From Rhizomonospora bruguierae (GTDB lineage: Bacteria > Actinomycetota > Actinomycetes > Mycobacteriales > Micromonosporaceae), in contig NZ_BBQH01000044.1 of NCBI RefSeq assembly GCF_018397995.1, forward strand, positions 1 through 50,792: a stretch of DNA of 50,792 bases, read 5' to 3'. Shown in pieces: positions 42,066 through 49,351 of the stretch. The translations under genes were made by a program, and so were the position numbers. Positions within the stretch are counted from its first letter, which is position 1. Every line of letters starts with the position of its first letter. The notes beneath the pieces are model-generated. The model saw only the letters and a list, made by a program, of their open reading frames with translations, did not search any database and was not told where the DNA came from.

Positions 42066-44126
42066 TCAGGCGGCGCGCAGGCGGGTGAGGGCGCCGAGGG
42101 CGACCTCGCGGCGCGTCGTGTACCAGAACGGCGGCAGCGACTGGCGCAGGAACGCCCCGTACCCGCGCGCCGTCTCCAGCCGCGAATCCAGCACCGCCAC
42201 GACCCCGCGGTCCCCCTGCGAGCGGATGAGCCGGCCGGCCCCCTGGGCCAGCCGGACCGCCGCGATCGGCACGCTGACCGAGGCGAAGCCGGAGCCGCCG
42301 GCCACGTCCACGGCGGCGGCCCGGGCGGCGGCCAGCGGCTCGTCCGGGCGGGGGAACGGCAGCCGGTCGATGACCACGAGTTGGCAGGCCTCACCCGGCA
42401 CGTCCACCCCCTGCCAGAGCGACATGACGCCGAGCAGGCAGCTGGACCGCTCCTCCCGGAACCGGCGGACCAGCAGCGGCAGCGCCTCCTCACCCTGGAG
42501 CAGCACGGGCAGGTCGGCCCGCGCCCGGAGCAGGTCCGCCGCCTGCTGCGCCGCCCGCCGGGACGAGAACAGCCCCAGCGTGGCGCCGCCCAGCGCGGTG
42601 ACCAGGGTCAGCAGCTCCTCGGCGGCGGCCTCGGAGAGCCCCGACGCGGTCGGCCGGGGCAGGTGCGCCGCCACGTACAGGATGCCCTGGCGGGCGTAGT
42701 CGAACGGCGAGCCCACGTCGAGGGAATCCCAGTCCGGGCCCTGGGTGGTGGGCTCCGCCCCGCTGTCGCCGCCCGCGGGCGCCTCCAGCAGCCCCAGTGA
42801 CCGGGCAACCGTGTCGAAGCGCCCGCCCAGCGCCAGCGTGGCCGACGTGGCGACGACCGTGCGTTCGGTGTACAGGTGGGTGGCGAGCGTGCCGGCCACG
42901 GACAGCGGCGCCACCACGAGCGCCTGCCGGCCGCCCGCGCCGTGGGTCGGCTTCTCCACCCAGGCCACGTCGGAGTCGTTGCCGGCCAGCAGCCGCTGGG
43001 AGGTCTTGGACAGCTCGTCCACCACCGCCTTGGCCTGCTGCTTGCGGACCGCCTCCGGGTCGTCGGCCTTGATCTCGCCGATCTGGGTGAGCGCCTGCCG
43101 GGTGGCGGCGTCGAGCAGCCGGCACGGCTCCGCCAGCGGCGCCGGCAGGCCGGTCACCAGCCGCCCGGGCGGCGCCCCGGCCAGCCCGACGGTGAGCGCG
43201 TCGCCCGCCTCCATGAGCGCCTCGTAGGACTCCCCCTCGATGAGCGTGCGGGCCCGCCGGGCCGCCCGCTCGATCAGCTCCGGGACCAGCTCCGCCTGCG
43301 ACGCGGACGAGACCCGGTCGGCCAGCTCGTGCGCCTCGTCCACCACCAGCAGCTTGTGCGGCGGGACGATGTGCCGCCCGGCGAGCATGTCCACCGCGAG
43401 CAGGCTGTGGTTGGTGACGACGATGTCCGCCTCGCGGGCCCGGGCGCGGGACGCCTCGGCGAAGCACTCCGCGCCGTACGGGCACTTCTGCGCGCCCACG
43501 CACTCCCGCGCGGGCATCGAGACCAGCCGCCACGCCTGGTCGTCCACGCCCGGGTCCAGCTCGTCCCGGTCGCCGGTATCGGACTCGAGCGCCCACTCGC
43601 GCAGCCGCTGCAACTGCTTGCCGAGCCGGCCCGCCTCGCCCAGCCAGCGGACCCCGCCCGCCGGGCGCTGCGCCACCTCGAACAGGCCATCCTCCGGCTC
43701 ATCCTCCGCGGTGGCCTCCAGCCGGGCCAGACACAGGTAGTGGTGCCGCCCCTTCAGGACGGCGAACGTCGGCCGCCGGCCGAGCAGCGGCTCCGCCGCG
43801 TCCGCCAGCCGGGGCAGGTCGTGGTCGACGAGCTGGGACTGCAGCGCCAGCGTGGCCGTGGAGACCACCACCGGACCGTCCACGGTGAGCGAGGGCGCCA
43901 GGTACGCCAGGGACTTGCCGGTGCCGGTGCCCGCCTGCACGAGCAGGTGCCGGTGCTCGGCCACCGCCCGGTCGATCGCCGCCGACATGGCCTGCTGGCC
44001 GGGGCGCCCGACCCCGCCGGGGACCGCGCCGACCGCCGCCGCGAGCAGATCATCGGTACCGGGGCTACCGGTGCGGGACCGGCGCGGGGCCGGCGGTGCG
44101 GCGGGGACGGCAGGGGCGGCGGTCAC
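42066..44126 (-). CDS. DinG-type ATP-dependent DNA helicase
   Basis: 686 aa, XPD/DinG superfamily 2. Visible motifs are VQAGTGTGKSLAYLAP (Walker A), STATLALQSQL, the cysteines CLARL...CVGAQKCPYGAECF (iron-sulfur cluster), IVVTNHSLL, LLVVDEAHEL (DEAH), VVATSATLALGG, MSLWQGVDVPG and RLAQGAGRLIRSQGDRG (motif VI). It unwinds DNA 5' to 3' in repair or replication-transcription conflicts. The GTG at 44126 is preferred to a GTG at 44171, because the latter lies in a DnaA box beside the likely -10 hexamer and would be at or before the transcript start. Two DnaA boxes lie at the promoter. Confidence 0.9.
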   Translation of the reverse strand: MTAAPAVPAAPPAPRRSRTGSPGTDDLLAAAVGAVPGGVGRPGQQAMSAAIDRAVAEHRHLLVQAGTGTGKSLAYLAPSLTVDGPVVVSTATLALQSQLVDHDLPRLADAAEPLLGRRPTFAVLKGRHHYLCLARLEATAEDEPEDGLFEVAQRPAGGVRWLGEAGRLGKQLQRLREWALESDTGDRDELDPGVDDQAWRLVSMPARECVGAQKCPYGAECFAEASRARAREADIVVTNHSLLAVDMLAGRHIVPPHKLLVVDEAHELADRVSSASQAELVPELIERAARRARTLIEGESYEALMEAGDALTVGLAGAPPGRLVTGLPAPLAEPCRLLDAATRQALTQIGEIKADDPEAVRKQQAKAVVDELSKTSQRLLAGNDSDVAWVEKPTHGAGGRQALVVAPLSVAGTLATHLYTERTVVATSATLALGGRFDTVARSLGLLEAPAGGDSGAEPTTQGPDWDSLDVGSPFDYARQGILYVAAHLPRPTASGLSEAAAEELLTLVTALGGATLGLFSSRRAAQQAADLLRARADLPVLLQGEEALPLLVRRFREERSSCLLGVMSLWQGVDVPGEACQLVVIDRLPFPRPDEPLAAARAAAVDVAGGSGFASVSVPIAAVRLAQGAGRLIRSQGDRGVVAVLDSRLETARGYGAFLRQSLPPFWYTTRREVALGALTRLRAA

Positions 44127-44163
44127 CCAGCGACCGTACCCGTCCCCGCCGCCCGGGTGCTGG

Positions 44164-44172
44164 TTATCCACA
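44164..44172 (+). promoter_or_regulatory. DnaA box 1
   Basis: TTATCCACA, a perfect consensus DnaA box, at the expected transcription start of the helicase gene. Confidence 0.7.
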
Positions 44173-44177
44173 CCCTA
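44172..44177 (-). promoter_or_regulatory. -10-like hexamer of the helicase gene
   Basis: TAGGGT on the minus strand, between the two DnaA boxes. A transcript would start near 44165 and have a leader of about 40 nt to the GTG at 44126. No convincing -35 is seen. Confidence 0.45.
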
Positions 44178-44182
44178 CGAGT

Positions 44183-44191
44183 TTGTCCACA
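44183..44191 (+). promoter_or_regulatory. DnaA box 2
   Basis: TTGTCCACA, the preferred actinomycete (Streptomyces) form of the DnaA box, in the same orientation as box 1 with 10 bp between them. Confidence 0.7.
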
Positions 44192-44231
44192 GGTGGAGTG
44201 GCAGCCCGCGCGATGACCCCGGGTGACTGGT

Positions 44232-44237
44232 TAGAGT
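44232..44237 (+). promoter_or_regulatory. -10-like hexamer of the DUF402 gene
   Basis: TAGAGT followed by six bases and then the ATG at 44244; leaderless configuration. It lies 41 bp beyond DnaA box 2, so DnaA bound there could also affect this promoter. Confidence 0.45.
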
Positions 44238-44243
44238 GCGGGA

Positions 44244-44756
44244 ATGTCGAGCGACGTCGTGCGGGTCCAGTACCGCAAGTACGACGGGGCGCAGCACCGG
44301 GATTATCCGGCGCGGCGCCTGTCCACCGATGAGGTGGGCACCTGGCTCGGCGTCCCCGCCGGCACCGCCTCCGTGTACCACGGCCGGCCGTCGGTGGAGA
44401 AGATCCCGTTCGTGCTGCTGGTCCCGCACGACGCGTGGTGGACCGCCATGTTCAACCCGCCGCCGCGCACCAGCGAGGTGTACTGCGACATCGCCACGCC
44501 GGCCCGCTGGCTGGGCGAGGAGGAGGTCCACCTCGTCGACCTGGATCTGGACGTGGTGCGCCGGCGGAACACCGGCCTGGTCCAGTTGCTGGACGAGGAC
44601 GAGTTCGAGGAGCACCGGGGCCTGTTCGGGTACCCGCCCGAGCTGGTCCTGGCGGCGCACGCCGCGGCGAAGTGGCTGTTCGCCGCGCTGGGCGACGGCA
44701 CGCAGCCGTTCGCCTCGCAGTACCGGCAGTGGCTGGCCACCGTCGCCCCCGCCTGA
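44244..44756 (+). CDS. DUF402 (FomD/Ntdp-like) protein
   Basis: 170 aa, DUF402 family, whose characterised members hydrolyse nucleoside phosphates (Ntdp) or cytidylyl-phosphonates (FomD) in a metal-dependent way. The typical segments are VRVQYRKYDGAQHRDYPARRL, YCDIATPARW, VHLVDLDLDVVRR and LLDEDEFEEHRGLFGYPPELV, which supply the acidic metal-binding cluster. The substrate is unknown. The stop codon lies in the first unit of a 20-bp tandem repeat. Confidence 0.85.
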   Translation: MSSDVVRVQYRKYDGAQHRDYPARRLSTDEVGTWLGVPAGTASVYHGRPSVEKIPFVLLVPHDAWWTAMFNPPPRTSEVYCDIATPARWLGEEEVHLVDLDLDVVRRRNTGLVQLLDEDEFEEHRGLFGYPPELVLAAHAAAKWLFAALGDGTQPFASQYRQWLATVAPA

Positions 44757-44800
44757 GCCGGCCCGCCCCCGCCTGAGCCGGCCCGCCCCCGCCGAGCCAG
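44741..44800. repeat. 20-bp tandem repeat at the DUF402 stop
   Basis: Three 20-bp units. The core CGCCCCCGCCTGAGCCG is exact in units one and two, and unit three (44781-44800) is diverged. The repeated TGA means the first unit carries the real stop codon. Related GC-rich imperfect repeats run on to about 44830. The rest of the gap to 44956 holds nothing I can name. Confidence 0.75.
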
Positions 44801-44956
44801 CCTGGCCCCGCCTGGGCCAGCCCGGGCCCGGCCGAGCCACCAGGCCACGGTCGAGAGGCTGCGGCCCCGAGTCGCCGGGCCGCGCTCTGAGGCACCGGCC
44901 GCGGGCGGGTCCGAAGAAGCCCACGAGGCCCGGTCGGGCGGGCTGCGGGACCGGGC

Positions 44957-45874
44957 TCAGGCGGGCGGCCAGGGGGCTGCGGGATCGGGCCGGGGCACCC
45001 GCGTCAGCTTGCCGGGGTTGAGCTGGTCGTAGATGGCCGTGATCCGGCCGTCGGCGACGGCGAAGGCCAGCACCATGCGCTGCTCGGAGCCGTCCGGGTA
45101 GCGGGCGTCGGCGATGAAGCCCAGCGCGCCGTTGACCAGGGCGAGCTCCGCGTGCACCTCCGCGAGCTGGGTGCCGGCCAGCCGGAACAGCCCCTGGACG
45201 AGCGCCGCCACCCGGTCCGGGCCGGTGAGGATCTTGCGGGCGGCCGGCGCGAGGCCGCCGCCGTCGCCGACCATCACGACGTCCGGGGCGAGCACGGCGA
45301 GCAGGCCGGTCAGGTCCCCGGATTCGGCCGCCGCCACGAACGCCCGCAGCACCCGGCGCTGCTCGGCCAGGTCGGCGGTGTGCCGGGCCCGCCCCGCCGC
45401 GACCGCCCGGCGGGCCCGGGTGGCGAGCTGGCGGGCCGCCGCGGGGGTGCTGCCGAGCGCGGTAGCGATCTCCTCGAACGGCACCGCGAACACGTCGTGC
45501 AGCACGAACGCGACCCGCTGCTCGGGGGTGAGCCGCTCCAGCACGACCAGCAGGGCCAGGCCCACCTCGTCGGCGCGGGCCGCCCGCTCGCCCGGGTCGG
45601 GCGCCCCGCCCGGCAGCCGGGTGACCAACGGCTCCGGCAGCCACGGCCCGACGTACGCCGCCCGGCGGACGCGGGCCGAGCGCAACTGGTCCAGGCAGAT
45701 GCGGGCGGTGGTGGTGGTCAGCCAGCCGCTCAGGTCGCGGATCTCGTCGCGGTCGGCGCCCGCGTAGCGCAGCCAGGCCTCCTGCACGGCGTCCTCCGCC
45801 TCGCCCCGGCTGCCCAGCATCCGGTACGCGACGGCCATCAGGTGGTCGCGCTCCGCCTCGAACTCGTCGCCCAC
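44957..45874 (-). CDS. ECF41-type sigma factor with SnoaL-like C-terminal domain
   Basis: 305 aa. Region 2 has FEAERDHLMAVAYRMLGSRGEAEDAVQEAWLR and WLTTTTARICLDQLRSARVRR, then YVGPWLPEPLV, the mark of the ECF41/SigJ group. Region 4 has LTPEQRVAFVLHDVFAVPFEEIA. A C-terminal NTF2/SnoaL-like domain (about 190-300) ends with YDQLNPGKLTRV, corresponding to the NPDKL-type motif that controls activity in cis in this family, in place of an anti-sigma factor. ECF41 genes usually sit beside an oxidoreductase or carboxymuconolactone decarboxylase gene; none is here. The GTG at 45874 is chosen; the frame is open to 45898. Confidence 0.9.
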   Translation of the reverse strand: MGDEFEAERDHLMAVAYRMLGSRGEAEDAVQEAWLRYAGADRDEIRDLSGWLTTTTARICLDQLRSARVRRAAYVGPWLPEPLVTRLPGGAPDPGERAARADEVGLALLVVLERLTPEQRVAFVLHDVFAVPFEEIATALGSTPAAARQLATRARRAVAAGRARHTADLAEQRRVLRAFVAAAESGDLTGLLAVLAPDVVMVGDGGGLAPAARKILTGPDRVAALVQGLFRLAGTQLAEVHAELALVNGALGFIADARYPDGSEQRMVLAFAVADGRITAIYDQLNPGKLTRVPRPDPAAPWPPA

Positions 45875-46038
45875 CGGGCCATTCTGGCGTCCGCGCACCG
45901 GCGGCGGAACCGAGGTCGACGGGTGATGATCCCCTCATGCTCTCGGGTGCGCCGCTGTGCGCCGGGCGGACGGGAATATCGGGCGAACCAGCTTCGTCGT
46001 GGCTACCGAACGTCGCCCCTCCATCACGGCAAACTCAT

Positions 46039-46071
46039 GTCCGGTAAACGCTGCATGAACTGAAGATGAAC
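46039..46071 (-). promoter_or_regulatory. PHO-box-like array (three 11-bp direct repeats)
   Basis: On the minus strand three adjacent 11-mers, GTTCATCTTCA, GTTCATGCAGC and GTTTACCGGAC, match the 11-bp direct repeat unit bound by actinomycete PhoP (GKTCAYYYR-like). They lie 93 to 125 bp before the phosphate-uptake operon, but the units read away from that operon. Confidence 0.6.
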
Positions 46072-46119
46072 GTCACCCAACCGGGGGTACTCGCCTGTGA
46101 GCGGGTACGGGCCGTTACC

Positions 46120-46125
46120 TAGCAT
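46120..46125 (+). promoter_or_regulatory. -10-like hexamer of the DUF47-PiT operon
   Basis: TAGCAT about 38 bp before the start codon. The predicted transcript start is near 46132, with a leader of some 30 nt that contains the weak ribosome site GAGGTC. Confidence 0.4.
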
Positions 46126-46163
46126 TCGCCTGGTCCCGTCCCCTCGTCGACACCGAGGTCACC

Positions 46164-46790
46164 GTGAAGTTTTCGTTCCGCCCCGTCGAGGGGGCATTCT
46201 TCGAGCTGTTCACCCGGGCGGCGCAGAACCTCGTCCGAGGCACCGAACTGCTCACGGAACTCGCGCTGCCCGGTGCCGATGTGCAGGCGGTCAGCGAGCG
46301 CCTGGTCGAGGTGGAGCACGACAGCGACTCGATCACCCACGAGATCTTCAAGAAGATCAACTCGACCTTCATCACGCCGTTCGACCGGGAGGACATATAC
46401 CGGCTCGGCTCGCTGCTCGACGACGTGATGGACCACCTCGAAGGCGTCGGCAGCCTGGTCTACCTCTACGGGCTGACCAAGCTCCCCGCCCTCCCCCGGG
46501 AGATGCACGAACTGGTCGACGTGCTCGACCAGCAGGCCAAGCTGACCGCCGAGGCGATGCCCCGGCTGCGCTCGCTCAAGGACCTCAGCGACTACTGGGT
46601 AGAGATCAATCGATTGGAGAACGACGGCGACCGGGCGTACCGGATGCTGCTGGTCCGGCTCTTCTCCGGCGAGTACGACGCGCTCACCGTGCTGAAGATG
46701 AAGGAGGTCGCGGACGAGCTGGAGGCCGCCTGCGACGCCTTCGAGCACGTCTCGAACGCGGTCGAGACGATCGCTGTCAAGGAGTCCTGA
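46164..46790 (+). CDS. DUF47/PhoU-like partner of PiT
   Basis: 208 aa, all-helical, PhoU-like DUF47 family. Typical segments are FFELFTRAAQNLVRGTELL, VEHDSDSITHEIFKKINSTFITPFDREDIYRL (metal-binding acidic residues and the TPFDREDI signature), SLLDDVMDHLEG and INRLENDGDRAYR. It is thought to regulate low-affinity phosphate transporters. Four bases separate its stop codon from the pit start, which strongly supports one operon. GTG start. Confidence 0.92.
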   Translation: MKFSFRPVEGAFFELFTRAAQNLVRGTELLTELALPGADVQAVSERLVEVEHDSDSITHEIFKKINSTFITPFDREDIYRLGSLLDDVMDHLEGVGSLVYLYGLTKLPALPREMHELVDVLDQQAKLTAEAMPRLRSLKDLSDYWVEINRLENDGDRAYRMLLVRLFSGEYDALTVLKMKEVADELEAACDAFEHVSNAVETIAVKES

Positions 46791-46794
46791 CAGC

Positions 46795-47802
46795 GTGAGC
46801 GTCACCACCTTCGCCGCGCTCGCGGTGATCCTCGCCGCGATGGCGTTCGACTACACCAACGGCTTCCACGATGCCGCGAACGCGATCGCCACCAGCGTCT
46901 CCACCCGGGCGTTGACCCCGCGCACCGCGCTGGCCATGGCGGCCCTCGGCAACTTCGTGGGCACCCACTTCGGCGAGCAGGTGGCCAGGACGGTCGGCAG
47001 CGGCCTGGTCAGCCTCCCCACCGGCCTGGCCAGCCTCGGCGTGGTCTTCTCCGGCGTGCTCGGCGCGATCGGCTGGAATCTGCTCACCTGGTACTTCGGG
47101 ATCCCGTCCTCGTCCTCGCACGCGCTGTTCGGCGGCCTGGTCGGCGCCACCCTGTTCGCCAACGGCGGCACGGTGCTCTGGCACGGCATTCTCGACAAGG
47201 TCATCATCCCGATGGTGCTCTCGCCGATCGTCGGCTTCCTGCTCGGCGGCCTCGTGATGATCGCTGTCATGTGGATCTTTCGGCGGGGCAACCCGAGCAG
47301 GCTCAACCGCGGCTTCCGCTGGGCGCAGACCGCGTCGGCCGCCGCCATGTCCGTCGGCCACGGCATGCAGGACGCCGCCAAGACCATGGGCATCATCGTC
47401 CTGGCGCTCTACACCGGCGGCCTGCAGAGCAGCAATACCCACATCCCGTGGTGGGTGTTCTGGACCTCGGCCGCCGTCCTCGCCGCCGGCACCTACGCCG
47501 GTGGCTGGCGCATCATCCGGACCCTCGGCCGGAAGGTCATCGACCTGGACCCGCCGCAGGGCTTCGCGGCCGAGGCGGTGGCCAGCAGCGTGCTCTACTT
47601 CAACGCCCTGGTCCTCGGCGCGCCCATCTCCACCACGCACACGATCACGTCCGCGATCATGGGCGTGGGCGCCACCCGCAAGATGGCCGCGGTGCGCTGG
47701 GGGGTGGCCGGCAACATCGTCATGGCCTGGATCCTGACGTTCCCCGGCGCCGGCGTCCTCGCCATCATCACCTACTTCTTCCTCCGCCCCGTCTTCGCCT
47801 GA
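46795..47802 (+). CDS. pit: Low-affinity inorganic phosphate transporter PiT
   Basis: 335 aa with about ten membrane helices. It has the duplicated PiT signature: AFDYTNGFHDAANAIATSVSTRAL near the N terminus and SVGHGMQDAAKTMGIIVLAL in the second half, plus FGIPSSSSHALFGGLVGA and GAPISTTHTITSAIMGVG. It is phosphate (or metal-phosphate) symport driven by protons. AGGAG near 46780 lies in the end of the DUF47 gene and serves the GTG start. Confidence 0.95.
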   Translation: MSVTTFAALAVILAAMAFDYTNGFHDAANAIATSVSTRALTPRTALAMAALGNFVGTHFGEQVARTVGSGLVSLPTGLASLGVVFSGVLGAIGWNLLTWYFGIPSSSSHALFGGLVGATLFANGGTVLWHGILDKVIIPMVLSPIVGFLLGGLVMIAVMWIFRRGNPSRLNRGFRWAQTASAAAMSVGHGMQDAAKTMGIIVLALYTGGLQSSNTHIPWWVFWTSAAVLAAGTYAGGWRIIRTLGRKVIDLDPPQGFAAEAVASSVLYFNALVLGAPISTTHTITSAIMGVGATRKMAAVRWGVAGNIVMAWILTFPGAGVLAIITYFFLRPVFA

Positions 47803-47811
47803 CCAACCGCG

Positions 47812-47836
47812 CCGGAGGCGCACTTCGCGTCTCCGG
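47812..47836 (+). terminator. Hairpin after pit
   Basis: 9-bp stem CCGGAGGCG with CGTCTCCGG (one G-U pair) and a 7-nt loop, 9 bp after the pit stop codon. Confidence 0.6.
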
Positions 47837-47885
47837 ATCCCGCAACCCACACCCCTGCAATCGGCCTCGTCGTCACCGGCGGTTG

Positions 47886-48767
47886 TTACGGCGGTGCGTC
47901 CCATGCCTCCAGGTGCGCGCCGCGCCGCGTCAACGCCTGGCGCACCTCTTTGAGTACAGCGGGGAAGTCGCGGCGGATCCTCCCCCGCGGCGCATACAGA
48001 ACCAGCCACCCTCTGGAGGTCAGCAGCATCGTCGCGTGCATGGTGAGTTCAAGCGTGACCCGCTGCTCCGGCCACGCCATCTCCGCCACCACTTCCACGC
48101 CGGAGGAGTATCGCAGCGGGTAGCGCAACTGCGGCCGTGGGAGACCGGCCAGCATCAGCCGCGTACGCAGGCACGACACGAACTGGTCCACGGGGATGCC
48201 GTCGGCGATCTCGAACACGAGGCGAGCCTGCCGGCTGCCGCGCTTACGCTGATGCCTGGCGAGTACCTGGTCCAGGTCCCGGCGGGTCACGAACCCGCCA
48301 CGAAGCATCGTGTCCACGATGGCCACCGCGTCAATGGTGGGCAGCCACGTCGCCACGTCCCAGGCGGTACGGGCCGGGGTGGTGTGCGGCGGGTCGCCGC
48401 CGGGCTGGACGTCGTCGGGGCTCAGTTGCGTGACGCGGACGCGGACCTGACGTTGCGCGCTGACCCGTCCCTCCTCCGGCGCGATGACATGCACCGGGTC
48501 ACAGAACGAGGCAGCGTTCTCCACACCCAGCAACGCCGCCGCCGACGGTCCGGCGACCAGGGTGCCCGTCGGCAGACGCAGGGCGGCGGCCTGACACATC
48601 AGCTTGCGATCGCGGGGTAGGCGCGCGTCGGCGTACACGTTCTGCAGAAGCCGTATCCATGCCTGGCTTCGTAGTTGGTGCTCGGTCAGCAGGCCGGCGC
48701 GGACCGCGTCGCTGCCGTAGAACACCTGCCACTCAAGCGAGGGTGGACGGTGGGGATGTGGGGGCAT
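47886..48767 (-). CDS. AbiEi/DUF559-like hypothetical protein
   Basis: 293 aa. The overall layout resembles a family common in actinomycetes. An N-terminal AbiEi-type winged-helix region (VFYGSDAVRAGLLTEHQLRSQAW, then LVAGPSAAALLGVENA) is followed by TTPARTAWDVATWL, and then a C-terminal nuclease-fold segment like DUF559/Vsr (VEVVAEMAWPEQRVTLEL, SRGWLVLYAPR). The usual D...ExH/K active-site residues of that nuclease fold are not clear, so it may be a non-catalytic relative. It could be an antitoxin-like regulator or a defence-related protein; this is inference. The ATG at 48767 has GGAG five bases upstream, and a TTG directly before it is the alternative. Confidence 0.65.
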   Translation of the reverse strand: MPPHPHRPPSLEWQVFYGSDAVRAGLLTEHQLRSQAWIRLLQNVYADARLPRDRKLMCQAAALRLPTGTLVAGPSAAALLGVENAASFCDPVHVIAPEEGRVSAQRQVRVRVTQLSPDDVQPGGDPPHTTPARTAWDVATWLPTIDAVAIVDTMLRGGFVTRRDLDQVLARHQRKRGSRQARLVFEIADGIPVDQFVSCLRTRLMLAGLPRPQLRYPLRYSSGVEVVAEMAWPEQRVTLELTMHATMLLTSRGWLVLYAPRGRIRRDFPAVLKEVRQALTRRGAHLEAWDAPP

Positions 48768-48807
48768 CAAGGCTCCACGAATCGAAAGAGGGGATGGGAG
48801 CAGGGGA

Positions 48808-48948
48808 TCAGGGCGCGGGAGGGCTGCACGGCGTCAGGTCACCGACGTGCCGCCACAGCCTCTGCCGGGTGTCCCAGATCAGCGGGCGGGCGCACCCGCA
48901 GGTATTCGGCCGCCGCCGGCTCGGCACGATCGTGGGGTGAGCCGTCAC
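48808..48948 (-). CDS. Small Cys-containing protein, coupled ORF
   Basis: 46 aa (MTAHPTIVPSRRRPNTC...). It contains RPNTCGCARPLIWDTRQRLWRHVGDLTPC, with three Cys that could bind a metal or form disulfides. The GTG start overlaps the stop of the 77-aa gene (GTGA), which argues for translational coupling. No family recognised. Too short for certainty. Confidence 0.45.
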   Translation of the reverse strand: MTAHPTIVPSRRRPNTCGCARPLIWDTRQRLWRHVGDLTPCSPPAP

Positions 48949-49178
48949 TGGCCGGTCGCCCGCCACCACGCACCCCGGGTCATCAACGGCGGGTCCATGT
49001 CCAACTGGCCCGGGGGCGGGTTCACGGTGGGGTACCGCCTGGTCGTCTGCTGCGACCACGACGGCTTCCGGTTCAGATGCTCGCGCATCAGCACCACGGC
49101 GCAGGGGAAGCCTTCCAGGCCACACGAGCAGACCCGGCGCCACGGCGCCCACCAGCGGCGTATCGGCTTGTGCATCAT
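48945..49178 (-). CDS. Small Trp/Cys-rich hypothetical protein
   Basis: 77 aa. The N-terminal part is basic and rich in Trp and Cys (IRRWWAPWRRVCSCGLEGFPC). The rest is polar and ends AWWRATGQ. I recall similar small RRRWW...CSCG proteins near XRE-type regulators in Micromonospora and related genera, but no function is known. GGAGGA four to seven bases before a double ATG (49178 and 49175) is a strong ribosome site and makes the gene credible. It overlaps the 46-aa frame by four bases and lies downstream of the XRE regulator. Confidence 0.6.
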   Translation of the reverse strand: MMHKPIRRWWAPWRRVCSCGLEGFPCAVVLMREHLNRKPSWSQQTTRRYPTVNPPPGQLDMDPPLMTRGAWWRATGQ

Positions 49179-49351
49179 CGTGTCCTCCAGGGCGGCAACG
49201 GGATGCGGCGTGCTGGTACGGATGGGAGCCGAACCGGCGCACCGGTGTGCGTAAGAGTCCCGTCACACAGCGTCAGAGAACAGGGACAACGCGTCCCCCT
49301 TCACCGCCCTTGAGTGTCAAAAGAGGACAGCACGTCCTACCAACGCGAGCT
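49179..49351. other. Gap before the XRE regulator stop
   Basis: 173 bp. It holds the ribosome site of the 77-aa gene and a small palindrome AGGAC-agcac-GTCCT (49325-49339) that echoes the inverted repeat in the regulator's own promoter. Nothing else is recognised. Confidence 0.4.

Noticed and set aside
44127..44171. GTG at 44171 as the helicase start
   Set aside because: It is embedded in a DnaA box next to the likely -10, at or before the expected transcript start; the extra residues are not family-like.
44164..44191. Replication origin
   Set aside because: Only two DnaA boxes are present, with no box cluster, AT-rich region or dnaA/dnaN/gyrB neighbourhood.
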